Counted from the first letter of the stretch, positions 48,486-63,819 are shown. The stretch: 64,000 nucleotides of DNA from Pseudomonas sp. SID14000 (GCF_002165135.1 NZ_NFZQ01000007.1:1-64000); one strand, 5' to 3'. Made by a program: numbers and translations. Notes: generated by a model not told the origin, from the sequence alone.

Positions 48486-49769
48486 ATGATCAACCTCACC
48501 CCCTGGCTCAACGCCCCAACCTGGTACATCGCCTTCTCCGGCGGCCTCGACTCCACCGTCCTCCTGCACCTGCTGGCCGACTACGCCCGCAATCACGCAT
48601 CGCCTGCGCTGCGCGCCATCCACGTCCACCACGGTCTGCAACCCGTCGCCGACGCCTGGCCCGTCCACTGCCAGACGGTCTGCGACAATCTCGGTATCGA
48701 ACTCCAGGTCATCCACGTCCAGGTCATTCCCGGCGCCAGTCTCGAACAGGCCGCCCGCGACGCCCGTTATGCTGCCTTCAGGCAAACCCTCGGCCCGGGT
48801 GACATCCTGTTCACCGGTCAGCACTGCGACGACCAGGCCGAAACCCTGCTGTTCCGTCTGCTGCGCGGCGCCGGCCTGCGCGGCCTGGCAGCAATGCCGG
48901 GGCAGCGGGCGCTCGGGCAGGGCAGCCTGGCCAGGCCATTGCTGGGCTGTTCCCGCCAGCAACTGCAGGATTACGCCCAGGCCAATGAGCTGGTCTGGGT
49001 CGAAGATCCGTCAAACGCTGACACACGATTTGCCCGCAACTACCTGCGCGGCGAAGTGTTTCCGGTACTTCAGCAGCGGTGGCCGCAAGCCAGCCAGAAC
49101 CTCGCCCGCACCGCCGAGCACCTGGGCGAAGCCTTGGGCCTGCTGGACGAGTTGGCCCAGGATGACCTAGCGCTCGCCGAGGTGGGCGCACCGGTGGCTT
49201 GGCCGGGGCTGGACTCCCTCGACCTGGCTACTCTGGTGGCACTGTCGCCGGCCCGCCAGCGCAACGCCCTGCAATACTGGCTGAGCCGGCGCACGCGCCT
49301 GCCCGACACCCGGCACTGGACCGGCTGGGCGGACCTGCGCGATGCCGCCGCTGATGCCCAGCCCGTCTGGCAGCTTGGCGATGGGCAATTGCTGCGCAGT
49401 CATGGGCGCATCTGGTGGTTGAGCGGCGACTGGTTGCAGCTGCCCGCCGGCGAACTGGCCTGGGTCGATCCTGCCGAGCCTTTGCCGTTGCCGGGTAACG
49501 GCAGTGTGCGTCTTGCTGGCGCGCCGCCGCCGGGCGGCTTGCGCATCACCTACCGCCAGGGCGGTGAAGTACTGGATCTCCCAGGCCGTGGCCGACGTGA
49601 CCTGAAGCGCCTGCTCAACGAGTTGCAGGTGCCGCTCTTCCTGCGTCCGCGCCTGCCATTGCTGTATCAGGACGAGCGCCTGCTGGCGGTGGCCAACCTG
49701 CCCGGGCTGGTGCAGGCGGATTGCCAGCTGCATTGGCAATTGCCGACGAACGCGCAAGGTTTGAGCTGA
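48486..49769 (+). CDS. tilS: tRNA(Ile)-lysidine synthase
   Basis: ATP-dependent enzyme that converts C34 of tRNA-Ile(CAU) to lysidine so it reads AUA. PP-loop SGGLDS at residues 18-23, then the N-type ATPase domain (AIHVHHGLQPVADAW, LFTGQHCDDQAETLLFRLLRG) and the C-terminal TilS domain (RRDLKRLLNELQVPLFLRPRLPLLYQDERLLAV). Length is 427 aa. GAGG lies five bases before the ATG; the upstream frame runs back into the REP. Confidence 0.95.
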   Translation: MINLTPWLNAPTWYIAFSGGLDSTVLLHLLADYARNHASPALRAIHVHHGLQPVADAWPVHCQTVCDNLGIELQVIHVQVIPGASLEQAARDARYAAFRQTLGPGDILFTGQHCDDQAETLLFRLLRGAGLRGLAAMPGQRALGQGSLARPLLGCSRQQLQDYAQANELVWVEDPSNADTRFARNYLRGEVFPVLQQRWPQASQNLARTAEHLGEALGLLDELAQDDLALAEVGAPVAWPGLDSLDLATLVALSPARQRNALQYWLSRRTRLPDTRHWTGWADLRDAAADAQPVWQLGDGQLLRSHGRIWWLSGDWLQLPAGELAWVDPAEPLPLPGNGSVRLAGAPPPGGLRITYRQGGEVLDLPGRGRRDLKRLLNELQVPLFLRPRLPLLYQDERLLAVANLPGLVQADCQLHWQLPTNAQGLS

Positions 49770-49789
49770 AGGGTACATTCGGGTAGACT
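49761..49789 (+). promoter_or_regulatory. Candidate pyrG promoter
   Basis: TTGAGC and TAGACT are separated by 17 bases and overlap the tilS stop. The -10 is the centre of a perfect 13-base palindrome GGGTAGACTACCC, which could also be an operator. It would give a 5' leader of roughly 240 bases before pyrG. Confidence 0.5.
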
Positions 49790-49880
49790 ACCCTCCCTTC
49801 TTGATACAGCTTCTGTGGGTTCCGCGAAAACACAGTAGTTGCCGATTACCAAGCAGTTTTTTGCTGGGCTGATTCTTAAA

Positions 49881-52516
<2,636 letters not shown>

Positions 52517-52550
52517 AGCTCAATTCTCGGGTAAAGTACCGTCCGATCCG

Positions 52551-52572
52551 CCCCTGACCAGTCGGTCAGGGG
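52551..52572 (+). terminator. Hairpin between kdsA and eno
   Basis: CCCCTGACC-AGTC-GGTCAGGGG is a perfect nine-bp stem followed by TTCCCTT. The T-run is interrupted, so it could be a weak terminator or attenuator before eno. Confidence 0.55.
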
Positions 52573-52636
52573 TTCCCTTCACCTGGCCTGCCCACTGCAA
52601 GTCCGCCCGGTGAACGGCAAGAATTTCCTAAGCTAA

Positions 52637-53959
<1,323 letters not shown>

Positions 53960-54041
53960 GCAAGAGATGGTAAAAAGACAGCAGCCGGAGTTGTAGGAAC
54001 GTTCGTACTGATCTTTCCTACATCCCAACGGGTTTCTGTCG

Positions 54042-54069
54042 ACGAAGCCTGGCCTCGGCCAGGCTTCGT
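54042..54069 (+). terminator. Hairpin between eno and ftsB
   Basis: ACGAAGCCTGGCC and GGCCAGGCTTCGT are perfect inverted 13-mers two bases apart, without a T-run after. A second dyad (TGTAGGAA with TTCCTACA, 53992-54022) lies just before. Together they form a strongly structured eno 3' region. Confidence 0.5.
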
Positions 54070-54127
54070 GCTATTCGAGGCCCCGAAGTAAAAAGTACCC
54101 GGCAGCCTTTTTAACCTGGATAACGTG

Positions 54128-54409
54128 ATGCGCAGTCCCTATTGGTTGTTCCTCGTCCTGCTCCTGCTGCTGGGTGGCCTGCAATACCGCCTGTGGGTGG
54201 GTAACGGCAGCCTGGCGCAAGTGACCGAGCTGAAGCAGCAGATTGCCGAGCAGCATGCCGAAAACGAGCGCTTGCTCGAGCGCAACCGCGTGCTCGATGC
54301 CGAAGTGCTGGAGTTGAAAAAAGGTATGGAGACCGTTGAAGAACGGGCTCGCCACGAATTGGGAATGGTCAAAGAGGGTGAAACCCTCTTCCAGTTGCCA
54401 CAAAAATGA
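54128..54409 (+). CDS. ftsB: Cell division protein FtsB
   Basis: Small bitopic divisome protein that forms FtsQ-FtsB-FtsL. One membrane segment (YWLFLVLLLLLGGLQYRLWVG) follows a short cytoplasmic tail, then a coiled coil (VTELKQQIAEQHAENERLLERNRVLDAEVLELKKG) and the conserved EERARHELGMVKEGETLFQ. Length is 93 aa. Overlaps ispD by four bases (ATGA). Confidence 0.94.
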   Translation: MRSPYWLFLVLLLLLGGLQYRLWVGNGSLAQVTELKQQIAEQHAENERLLERNRVLDAEVLELKKGMETVEERARHELGMVKEGETLFQLPQK

Positions 54410-55113
54410 TCGAAACGTTACCGGCCTTCTGGGCCGTTATCCCTGCTGCGGGCGTTGGTGCCCGCATGGCTGCCGACCGCCCCAAGCAATACCTGGAGCT
54501 GGCCGGGCAGACTATTCTCGAGCACAGCCTCGACTGTTTTCTTGGCCACCCGATGCTCAAGGGCGTGGTGGTCAGCATTGCCGAAGACGACCCGTACTGG
54601 CCTCGCCTGCGCTGCGCCAGCGACCCGCGCATCCAGCGTGCGTCGGGTGGCCGCGAGCGTGCCGATTCGGTGCTCAATGCCTTGCTGATGCTGCATGCCC
54701 AAGGGGCAGCGGACAGCGACTGGGTGCTGGTGCACGATGCCGCGCGACCGAACCTGGCGCGCAGCGATCTGGACAAGCTGTTGTCGGCGCTGGCGGACGA
54801 CCCGGTGGGTGGTCTGCTGGCGGTGCCGGCGCGCGATACCCTCAAGCGGGCCAATGCCGATGGCCGGGTGGGCGCCACCGTAGACCGCAGCACCATCTGG
54901 CAGGCCTATACGCCGCAGATGTTCCGACTGGGGGCTTTGCATCGGGCGCTGGCCGAATGCCTGGTGTCGGATGTGCTGGTGACTGACGAGTCCTCTGCCA
55001 TCGAGTGGTCTGGCCAGGCGCCACGGCTGGTCGAAGGGCGCAGTGACAACATCAAGGTGACCCGGCCGGAAGACCTGGAGTGGTTGCGCCAGCGTTGGGC
55101 AGGGCGCCGCTGA
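54406..55113 (+). CDS. ispD: 2-C-methyl-D-erythritol 4-phosphate cytidylyltransferase
   Basis: Third step of the MEP pathway. Seen: WAVIPAAGVGARMAADRPKQYLEL (CTP-binding Gly-rich loop), VLVHDAARPNLARSDLDKLL, AVPARDTLKRAN, TPQMFRLGALHRAL and the C-terminal NIKVTRPEDLEW. Length is 235 aa. Coupled to ftsB. In E. coli ispF follows directly; here the formaldehyde cassette intervenes. Confidence 0.96.
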   Translation: MIETLPAFWAVIPAAGVGARMAADRPKQYLELAGQTILEHSLDCFLGHPMLKGVVVSIAEDDPYWPRLRCASDPRIQRASGGRERADSVLNALLMLHAQGAADSDWVLVHDAARPNLARSDLDKLLSALADDPVGGLLAVPARDTLKRANADGRVGATVDRSTIWQAYTPQMFRLGALHRALAECLVSDVLVTDESSAIEWSGQAPRLVEGRSDNIKVTRPEDLEWLRQRWAGRR

Positions 55114-55124
55114 ATTTCTTGTTC

Positions 55125-55232
55125 CTGTGCCGGCCTCTTCGCGGGTAAACCCGCTCCCACAGGTATCGCACATCCCTTCAGGTTTGCGCTGTACCTGTGG
55201 GAGCGGGTTTACCCGCGAAGAGGCCGGCACAG
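55125..55232. repeat. REP inverted pair (GGGTAAACCCGCTCC class), convergent junction
   Basis: Left arm 55125-55165 and right arm 55192-55232 are perfect 41-base inverted copies: CTGTGCCGGCCTCTTCGCGG, then the GGGTAAACCC core and the CTCCCACAGGTA end. The 26-base linker is unique. It lies between ispD and the LysR gene and is the longest uninterrupted perfect inverted repeat in the window. Confidence 0.9.
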
Positions 55233-55245
55233 CCAACACGCCGCT

Positions 55246-56142
55246 TCAGCCTTGCCGATACTCCGGCAGCCCCGCCAACCCTTCCTTCAGGTAATCCACC
55301 AACCGCCGCACCTTCGGCGAAAGGTGCCGCTGCTGCGGATATAGCGCCCACACCGCCGTGTTCGGCGGCTGGTGCGCCTCCAGCAACGACACCAGCGCGC
55401 CGCTGTTCAAATGCTCCAGCACGTAATAATCCGGCAGCTGGCACAACCCCATCCCCTGCAGCGCAGCGTCCAGCACCGCCTGGCCGCTGTTGCAACGCCA
55501 GTTGCCTTGCACTCGCTGGCTGATCTCGCGGCCGTCCTGCTGCAGCGCCCACAAGTCCGAGCTGCCCACCAGGCAATTGTGTCGCGCCAGTTCCGACAGG
55601 CTGTGTGGCCGACCATAACGTTCCAGGTAGGCCGGTGAGGCGCACAGGTACATTCGCCGGGGCGCCAGACGGGTTGCCACCAGTCGCGAGTCGGCCAGCC
55701 GGCCCAGGCGGATGGCCAGGTCCATGCCTTCATGCACCAGGTCGAGGGTGTGGTTGCTCAGTTCCACATCCACCCGCAACTGCGGGTACAACGCCATGAA
55801 CCGCGTCACCAGCGGCACGATGAAGCGCTCGCCATAGGCCACCGCACAGGTCATGCGCAGCAACCCCTTGGGTTCGCTGGCCAGGTCACCTATGGCGCGC
55901 AGGGCTTCCTCGCGGCCATCCTGCAGGCGCTGGCAGTGCTGCAGAAATGTCTGCCCCGCCTCGCTCAGGGTCACCCGCCGGGTACTGCGGTACAGCAGGC
56001 GCGTCTGCAGCCGTTCCTCCAGCCGGGCGATCTGCCGGCTGATGTGCGACGAGGAAACCCCCAGGCGTTCGGCGGCCGCGGTGAACTGGCCCGACTCGGC
56101 CACGGCGACGAATTCGTCGATGCCTTCCCAGCGGCTACTCAT
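55246..56142 (-). CDS. LysR-family regulator of the formaldehyde genes (GfnR-like)
   Basis: A 298-aa LysR activator. N-terminal winged helix-turn-helix (ESGQFTAAAERLGVSSSHISRQIARLEERLQTRLLYRSTRRVTLSEAGQTFLQ) and a C-terminal effector domain of the CrgA/AaeR type (RFMALYPQLRVDVELSNHTLDLVHEGMDLAIRLG). It is divergent from adhC-fghA, which it most likely controls. From memory, the P. aeruginosa gene in this place, gfnR, activates adhC-fghA in response to formaldehyde stress; orthology here rests on position. Confidence 0.85.
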   Translation of the reverse strand: MSSRWEGIDEFVAVAESGQFTAAAERLGVSSSHISRQIARLEERLQTRLLYRSTRRVTLSEAGQTFLQHCQRLQDGREEALRAIGDLASEPKGLLRMTCAVAYGERFIVPLVTRFMALYPQLRVDVELSNHTLDLVHEGMDLAIRLGRLADSRLVATRLAPRRMYLCASPAYLERYGRPHSLSELARHNCLVGSSDLWALQQDGREISQRVQGNWRCNSGQAVLDAALQGMGLCQLPDYYVLEHLNSGALVSLLEAHQPPNTAVWALYPQQRHLSPKVRRLVDYLKEGLAGLPEYRQG

Positions 56143-57362
<1,220 letters not shown>

Positions 57363-57370
57363 GGTTTGCC

Positions 57371-58225
57371 ATGAGCCTGGATAACATCTCCTGCCAGAAG
57401 AGCTTCGGCGGCTGGCACAAGCGTTACCGGCATCACTCCAAGGTGCTGGGCTGCGACATGATATTCGCCGTCTACCTGCCGCCGCAGGCCGAGCAGGGCG
57501 AGAAGCTGCCGGTGCTCTACTGGCTTAGCGGCCTCACCTGCACCGATGAGAACTTCATGCAGAAGGCCGGCGCCCAGCGCCTGGCCGCGGAGCTTGGGTT
57601 GATCATCGTCGCCCCCGACACCAGCCCGCGTGGCGAGCAGGTACCGGGCGATCCGGACGGCGCCTGGGACTTCGGCCTGGGTGCCGGCTTCTACCTCAAT
57701 GCCACTCAGCAGCCCTGGGCCCAGCACTACCGCATGCACGACTATGTAGTGGAGGAGTTGCCTGCGTTGATCGAGGCGCACTTCCCGGCCTCGGGCGAGC
57801 GCAGCATCAGTGGCCACTCCATGGGTGGGCATGGCGCGCTGGTGTGCGCCTTGCGCAATCCGGGGCGCTACCGGTCGGTGTCGGCGTTCTCGCCGATCAG
57901 CAATCCGATGGATTGCCCGTGGGGCGAGAAAGCCTTCAGCCGCTACCTGGGTGAAGACCGTGCGCGCTGGCGCGAATGGGATGCCAGCGTGCTGCTGGCC
58001 GAGACCCCGGCCGGCGAGTGTCCGCCATTGCTGGTGGACCAGGGTGACCGCGACGACTTCCTCGAGAAGCAGCTCAAGCCTGAAGCCCTGGAGCAGGCGG
58101 CACGCAAAGGGGGGCATGAACTGATCTTGCGCCTGCAGCCTGGCTATGACCACAGCTACTACTTCATTGCCAGCTTCATCGAGGAGCATCTGCGTCATCA
58201 TGCGGTGGCCTTGGGGCGGGTGTAA
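57371..58225 (+). CDS. fghA: S-formylglutathione hydrolase
   Basis: Releases formate and glutathione from S-formylglutathione, second step of formaldehyde detoxification. Esterase D family of 284 aa: [24 protein letters not shown], the nucleophile elbow [15 protein letters not shown], the Asp region [12 protein letters not shown] and the His in [16 protein letters not shown]. Directly after adhC. Confidence 0.96.
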   Translation: MSLDNISCQKSFGGWHKRYRHHSKVLGCDMIFAVYLPPQAEQGEKLPVLYWLSGLTCTDENFMQKAGAQRLAAELGLIIVAPDTSPRGEQVPGDPDGAWDFGLGAGFYLNATQQPWAQHYRMHDYVVEELPALIEAHFPASGERSISGHSMGGHGALVCALRNPGRYRSVSAFSPISNPMDCPWGEKAFSRYLGEDRARWREWDASVLLAETPAGECPPLLVDQGDRDDFLEKQLKPEALEQAARKGGHELILRLQPGYDHSYYFIASFIEEHLRHHAVALGRV

Positions 58226-58250
58226 GGCGTAGCATTTGGGGTGCCTGCAA

Positions 58251-58502
58251 GATCGAGCGCCGCCCGCGCGGCGCTTCGCGGGGCAAGCCCGCTCCCACAT
58301 TTGTTGCAACGTGCCGAACCTGTCAGGCCATGGTCGCCAGCCTGGTTGCCCTGGCCCGATTACTCGACTGGCGCTGCTGCCGTCCCATCTGTCTCAAGTC
58401 ATGCACCAAGGCGGACAACGCCTCTCCCACAGGCATGGCCACGTTGCAACAAATGTGGGAGCGGGCTTGTCCCGCGAAGCGCCGCGCGGGCGGCGCTCGA
58501 TC
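58251..58502. repeat. Large REP inverted pair with extended arms
   Basis: Arms 58251-58313 and 58440-58502 are 63-base inverted copies with one mismatch that I could find. Each starts with GATCGAGCGCCGCCCGCGCG, continues through the CAAGCCCGCTCCCACA arm, and then pairs over 14 further bases (TTTGTTGCAACGTG) that occur in no other REP here. The 126-base centre is unique. Confidence 0.88.
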
Positions 58503-58567
58503 CCACAGGTGCAGACAATGCAGTGCCAATCACCCCAGCCCCAATGCCTCAAAAGCAGGTAGAATCA

Positions 58568-58595
58568 CGCCCTGACTCATTCAGGGCGTTTTTCT
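58568..58595 (+). terminator. Intrinsic terminator-like hairpin abutting ispF
   Basis: CGCCCTGA-CTCAT-TCAGGGCG-TTTTT is a perfect eight-bp stem with a T-run, ending two bases before the ispF ATG. The only ribosome-site-like sequence (AGGG) is inside the 3' arm. It may end fghA transcripts, limit ispF translation, or both. Confidence 0.75.
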
Positions 58596-59069
58596 ATGCG
58601 TATTGGCCACGGCTACGATGTGCACCGTTTCTGCGACGGTGATTTCATTACCCTGGGCGGGGTGCGTATCCCCCACAAATACGGCCTCCTGGCCCACTCC
58701 GACGGCGACGTGTTGCTGCATGCTCTGAGCGATGCCTTGCTTGGAGCGGCAGCGCTGGGTGATATCGGCAAGCACTTCCCCGACACCGACCCGCAGTTCA
58801 AGGGTGCCGACAGCCGCGTGCTGCTGCGCCATGTGGTCGGCATCGTCCGGGCCAAGGGCTGGAAGGTTGGCAACATCGACGCCACCATCGTCGCCCAGGC
58901 GCCGAAGATGGCCCCGCACATCGAGACCATGCGCCAGCGGATCGCCGAAGACCTGCAGGTCGAACTCGACCAGGTCAACGTCAAGGCTACCACTACCGAG
59001 AAGCTGGGCTTCACTGGCCGCGAGGAGGGCATCGCCGTGCATTCGGTAGCCCTGTTGCTGCCAGCATGA
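58596..59069 (+). CDS. ispF: 2-C-methyl-D-erythritol 2,4-cyclodiphosphate synthase
   Basis: Fifth step of the MEP pathway; homotrimer with zinc. N-terminus [17 protein letters not shown] carries metal ligands Asp and His, then [54 protein letters not shown], and the C-terminal [20 protein letters not shown]. Length is 157 aa. The start is fixed by homology despite the poor exposed ribosome site. Overlaps truD by four bases. Confidence 0.97.
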   Translation: MRIGHGYDVHRFCDGDFITLGGVRIPHKYGLLAHSDGDVLLHALSDALLGAAALGDIGKHFPDTDPQFKGADSRVLLRHVVGIVRAKGWKVGNIDATIVAQAPKMAPHIETMRQRIAEDLQVELDQVNVKATTTEKLGFTGREEGIAVHSVALLLPA

Positions 59070-60111
59070 CCGAACTGGAACTGTTGGGGCCGCGCGCATC
59101 GGGCGAACCACTGGGTACCGCCGTCCTCAAGGCGGTGGCCGAAGATTTCCAGGTCGACGAAGTGCTGGACATCCCGCTGTCGGGCCAGGGCGAGCACCTG
59201 TGGCTATGGGTCGAGAAGCGTGACCTGAACACCGAAGAGGCCGCCCGCCGCCTGGCCCGTGCTGCTGGCGTGCCGGTGCGCACGATCAGTTACGCCGGTC
59301 TCAAGGACCGCCAGGCGCTGACCCGCCAGTGGTTCAGCCTGCACCTGCCGGGCAAGGCCGACCCGGACCTGTCGCGTGCCGAAGATGCCAGCCTGCGCGT
59401 GCTCAAGCAGGTGCGTCACCAGCGCAAGCTGCAGCGCGGTGCGCATTCGGCCAACGGCTTCACGCTGCGCCTGACTGCCCTGACTGCTGATCACCAGGCG
59501 GTAGATGCGCGCCTGGAACAGCTCAAGCAGCAAGGTGTGCCCAACTATTTTGGCACCCAGCGCTTCGGCCACGGTGGCGGCAACGTTCACGACGCGCTCG
59601 ACTGGGCCACACGCAAGGCCTTGCCCGAGCAGCGCAATGTGCGCTCGAGGCTGCTGTCGGCCGGGCGCAGCTACCTGTTCAACCAGCTGTTGGCGGCACG
59701 TGTCGCCGATGGCAGCTGGGCGCGGGCCCAGGTGGGCGACCTGTTGGCGTTCACCGACAGTCGCAGCTTCTTCCTGGCGGGTGAGGCGGAATGTGCCGAC
59801 CCGCGTCTGGCGATTCTCGACCTGCACCCGACCGGCCCGATGTGGGGCGAGGGCGATTCGCCGGCCGCCGGTGCCACCGCACAGCTGGAAAACGCCGTCG
59901 GCGCGCGTCAGCCGGCACTTTGCCAGTGGTTGGCCCAGGCGGGCATGGATCACGAACGACGTATTCTGCGGCTCCCTATTGGCGGCCTTACGTGGCATTA
60001 TCCCGAGCCTGATATCCTGCAACTGGAATTCGTCCTTCCGGCCGGATGCTTCGCCACCGTGGTGGTGCGTGAAGTCGTGGATCTGGTGTCGGCGGGGCAG
60101 ACGGACAGCTC

Positions 60112-60124
<13 letters not shown>
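59066..60124 (+). CDS. truD: tRNA pseudouridine(13) synthase TruD
   Basis: Isomerises U13 of tRNA-Glu. The catalytic Asp81 is in [17 protein letters not shown], preceded by the [13 protein letters not shown] fold and followed by the TRUD insertion ([45 protein letters not shown]). Length is 352 aa. Coupled to ispF and overlaps surE by 13 bases. Confidence 0.95.
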
Positions 60125-61535
<1,411 letters not shown>

Positions 61536-61690
61536 ACGCTGCTGGTTCGAGCTACGCGATATTTTTGCGCCAGCACCGAATTCTTGCGGCAACACCCTGT
61601 CTATCTGGCGGGGTGAAGCGCTAGCGCACAGCTTGTACCAAGGCTTTGCAGCAGTCTTTTACCAACCCTGCCAATGCGGGCGGGCTTGGT

Positions 61691-61696
61691 TATAAT
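61691..61696 (+). promoter_or_regulatory. nlpD -10 box
   Basis: A perfect TATAAT lies 66 bases before the nlpD start, in the 221-base gap after pcm. No good -35 hexamer is seen at the usual distance. It would drive nlpD and read through into rpoS. Confidence 0.45.
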
Positions 61697-61756
61697 TGCA
61701 ACAATATTGCATTTCTTGTCTTCATATCGTTTTTCGGCACCATGAGGGGAGCGCGG

Positions 61757-62614
61757 GTGGGTCACACAGTCATTCGGCAGCGCAAGGACGGGTCGGGTTT
61801 CACGCTTCTGGTGATTGCACTGGCCATGGGCACGCTACTGGTGGGTTGCTCGAGTACAAGCAGCAATAGCGCGCGGGTGGTCGACCGCAATAACACCGTG
61901 CCCAAGCGCCCGGCAGTAACCACCGGGCAGTACATCGTCAAACCTGGCGATACGCTGTTCTCCATCGCTTTCCGCTATGGCTGGGACTATAAGGAGCTGG
62001 CTGCGCGCAATGGCATCGCTGCGCCTTACACCATCCGCCCGGGGCAAGCGATTCGTTTCAGCAGCGGCTCTACCGGCAGTACCACGGTTGTGTCCAGCCC
62101 GTCGTCGTCGAGCAAGACCACGGTCATTCGGCGGCCTGTGGGAAGCACCGTCACCCCCCCTGCCAGCACCAGCAAACCGGCTACGCCGGCAACCTCCAGC
62201 AGCGCCCCGGTGGTCGCCACCGTGCCCGCCGCGGAGCGCGCGGTAGGCGGCTGGACCTGGCCTGCCAACGGCGTGTTGATTGGAAAATTCGCTTCAAACG
62301 GTAGTTTGAATAAAGGCATTGATATCGCCGGTGATTTGGGACAGCCTGTTTTTGCTGCGTCTGATGGTGCAGTTGTTTACGCCGGGAGTGGCTTGAGGGG
62401 CTACGGCGAACTGATCATCATCAAGCACAGCGATACCTACGTCAGTGCCTACGGCCATAACCGCAGGCTGTTGGTTCGGGAGGGGCAGCAGGTCAAGGCA
62501 GGGCAGTCGATTGCTGAAATGGGGTCCACGGGCACTGATCGGGTGAAGCTGCATTTCGAGATTCGCCGCCAGGGTAAACCCGTCGATCCACTCCAGTTCC
62601 TGCCACGTCGTTGA
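61757..62614 (+). CDS. nlpD: Amidase activator lipoprotein NlpD
   Basis: Outer-membrane lipoprotein that activates cell-division amidases. I chose a GTG with GGGGAG five bases upstream (285 aa); an ATG five codons earlier lacks a ribosome site. It has a lipobox-type LLVGC, one LysM domain (GQYIVKPGDTLFSIAFRYGWDYKELAARNGI), a Ser/Thr/Pro linker and a C-terminal M23 domain. That domain is degenerate: NKGIDIAG has Asn where active peptidases have the zinc His, as in E. coli NlpD, so it regulates rather than cuts. The gene also carries the rpoS promoter region. Confidence 0.9.
   Translation: MGHTVIRQRKDGSGFTLLVIALAMGTLLVGCSSTSSNSARVVDRNNTVPKRPAVTTGQYIVKPGDTLFSIAFRYGWDYKELAARNGIAAPYTIRPGQAIRFSSGSTGSTTVVSSPSSSSKTTVIRRPVGSTVTPPASTSKPATPATSSSAPVVATVPAAERAVGGWTWPANGVLIGKFASNGSLNKGIDIAGDLGQPVFAASDGAVVYAGSGLRGYGELIIIKHSDTYVSAYGHNRRLLVREGQQVKAGQSIAEMGSTGTDRVKLHFEIRRQGKPVDPLQFLPRR
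62293..62310 (+). promoter_or_regulatory. PsrA box upstream of rpoS (inside nlpD)
   Basis: The 18-base palindrome TTCAAACGGTAGTTTGAA fits the PsrA motif (C/GAAAC-N2-4-GTTTG/C) described for Pseudomonas rpoS. It lies 413 bases before the rpoS start, in the part of nlpD where the main rpoS promoter is known in this genus. PsrA, a fatty-acid-sensing TetR protein, would activate rpoS here. Confidence 0.75.
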
Positions 62615-62722
62615 CCGTTGTACCCGGCCTGTTCCTGTGATGTAGAGGGGACAGGCTCCAGCGCTGCCAAGGAGATAGGTGCCGCTCGAGTCTGAGTTCG
62701 AACTCAGCAAAGGACTATAACA

Positions 62723-63730
62723 ATGGCTCTCAGTAAAGAAGTGCCGGAGTTTGACATCGACGATGACGTCCTCCTGATGGAGACGGGTATCGTTTTGGAA
62801 ACGGATGTGGTGTCAGACGAACCTGCTGTATCTTCGGTTCGGACGAGGGCCAAGTCGGGCTCTTCGCTCAAGCAACACAAGTATATCGATTACAGCCGGG
62901 CGCTCGATGCCACCCAGCTGTATCTCAACGAGATTGGATTCTCGCCTCTGCTTTCGCCGGAAGAGGAAGTGCACTTTGCGCGCCTGTCGCAAAAGGGCGA
63001 TCCTGCCGGCCGCAAGCGCATGATTGAAAGCAACCTGCGCCTGGTTGTAAAAATTGCCCGTCGTTACGTGAACCGCGGCCTGTCGCTGCTCGACCTGATC
63101 GAGGAGGGCAACCTGGGGCTGATTCGTGCGGTCGAGAAGTTCGACCCGGAGCGTGGTTTCCGTTTTTCGACCTATGCGACCTGGTGGATTCGCCAGACCA
63201 TCGAGCGGGCGATCATGAACCAGACCCGCACCATTCGCCTGCCGATCCACGTGGTCAAGGAACTGAACGTCTACCTGCGCGCGGCGCGCGAGTTGACCCA
63301 GAAGCTGGATCACGAACCCTCGCCAGAAGAAATCGCCATGCTGCTGGAGAAACCGGTCGCCGAGGTCAAGCGCATGCTTGGTCTGAACGAGCGGGTGTCT
63401 TCGGTGGATGTGTCGCTCGGCCCAGACTCGGACAAGACCCTGCTCGATACCCTGACCGACGACCGCCCCACCGACCCGTGCGAACTGCTGCAGGACGACG
63501 ACCTGTCACAGAGTATCGACCAGTGGCTGGGCGAGTTGACCGACAAGCAGCGTGAAGTGGTGGTGCGCCGCTTTGGCCTGCGCGGTCATGAAAGTAGCAC
63601 ACTGGAAGATGTCGGCCTGGAGATCGGCCTGACCCGTGAGCGGGTGCGGCAGATCCAGGTTGAGGGGCTCAAGCGTTTGCGCGAGATCCTCGAGAAGAAC
63701 GGCCTGTCCAGTGAGTCGTTGTTCCAGTAG
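62723..63730 (+). CDS. rpoS: RNA polymerase sigma factor RpoS
   Basis: Stationary-phase and general stress sigma factor, 335 aa. Region 1.2 ([25 protein letters not shown]), region 2 ([66 protein letters not shown]), region 3, and region 4 with the helix-turn-helix [37 protein letters not shown] precedes the ATG. The untranslated leader from the nlpD-internal promoter would be long, as known for rpoS. Confidence 0.98.
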   Translation: MALSKEVPEFDIDDDVLLMETGIVLETDVVSDEPAVSSVRTRAKSGSSLKQHKYIDYSRALDATQLYLNEIGFSPLLSPEEEVHFARLSQKGDPAGRKRMIESNLRLVVKIARRYVNRGLSLLDLIEEGNLGLIRAVEKFDPERGFRFSTYATWWIRQTIERAIMNQTRTIRLPIHVVKELNVYLRAARELTQKLDHEPSPEEIAMLLEKPVAEVKRMLGLNERVSSVDVSLGPDSDKTLLDTLTDDRPTDPCELLQDDDLSQSIDQWLGELTDKQREVVVRRFGLRGHESSTLEDVGLEIGLTRERVRQIQVEGLKRLREILEKNGLSSESLFQ

Positions 63731-63751
63731 CGAAGGCCTGTAACACAAAGC

Positions 63752-63777
63752 GCCCCGATGATCTCGGGGCGTTTTTG
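63752..63777 (+). terminator. rpoS intrinsic terminator
   Basis: GCCCCGA-TGATC-TCGGGGC followed by GTTTTTGTTTG: a perfect seven-bp GC-rich stem, five-base loop and T-run, 21 bases after the rpoS stop. Confidence 0.9.
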
Positions 63778-63800
63778 TTTGTTTTATCTGTGCCGGCGGT

Positions 63801-63819
63801 GGGGCTGCAAAGCAGCCCC
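63801..63819. repeat. Orphan REP outer hairpin after rpoS
   Basis: GGGGCTGCAAAGCAGCCCC is a perfect eight-bp stem with AAA loop. It equals the outer hairpin of the right unit at 6700-6718 but has no core or inverted partner, so it looks like a REP remnant. Confidence 0.65.

Larger units (their letters stand above)
58226..58595. other. 370-base gap between fghA and ispF
   Basis: No gene is seen. The gap is mostly the large REP pair, followed by a short unique stretch with a TAGAAT hexamer (58560) and the terminator-like hairpin that touches ispF. Confidence 0.7.
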
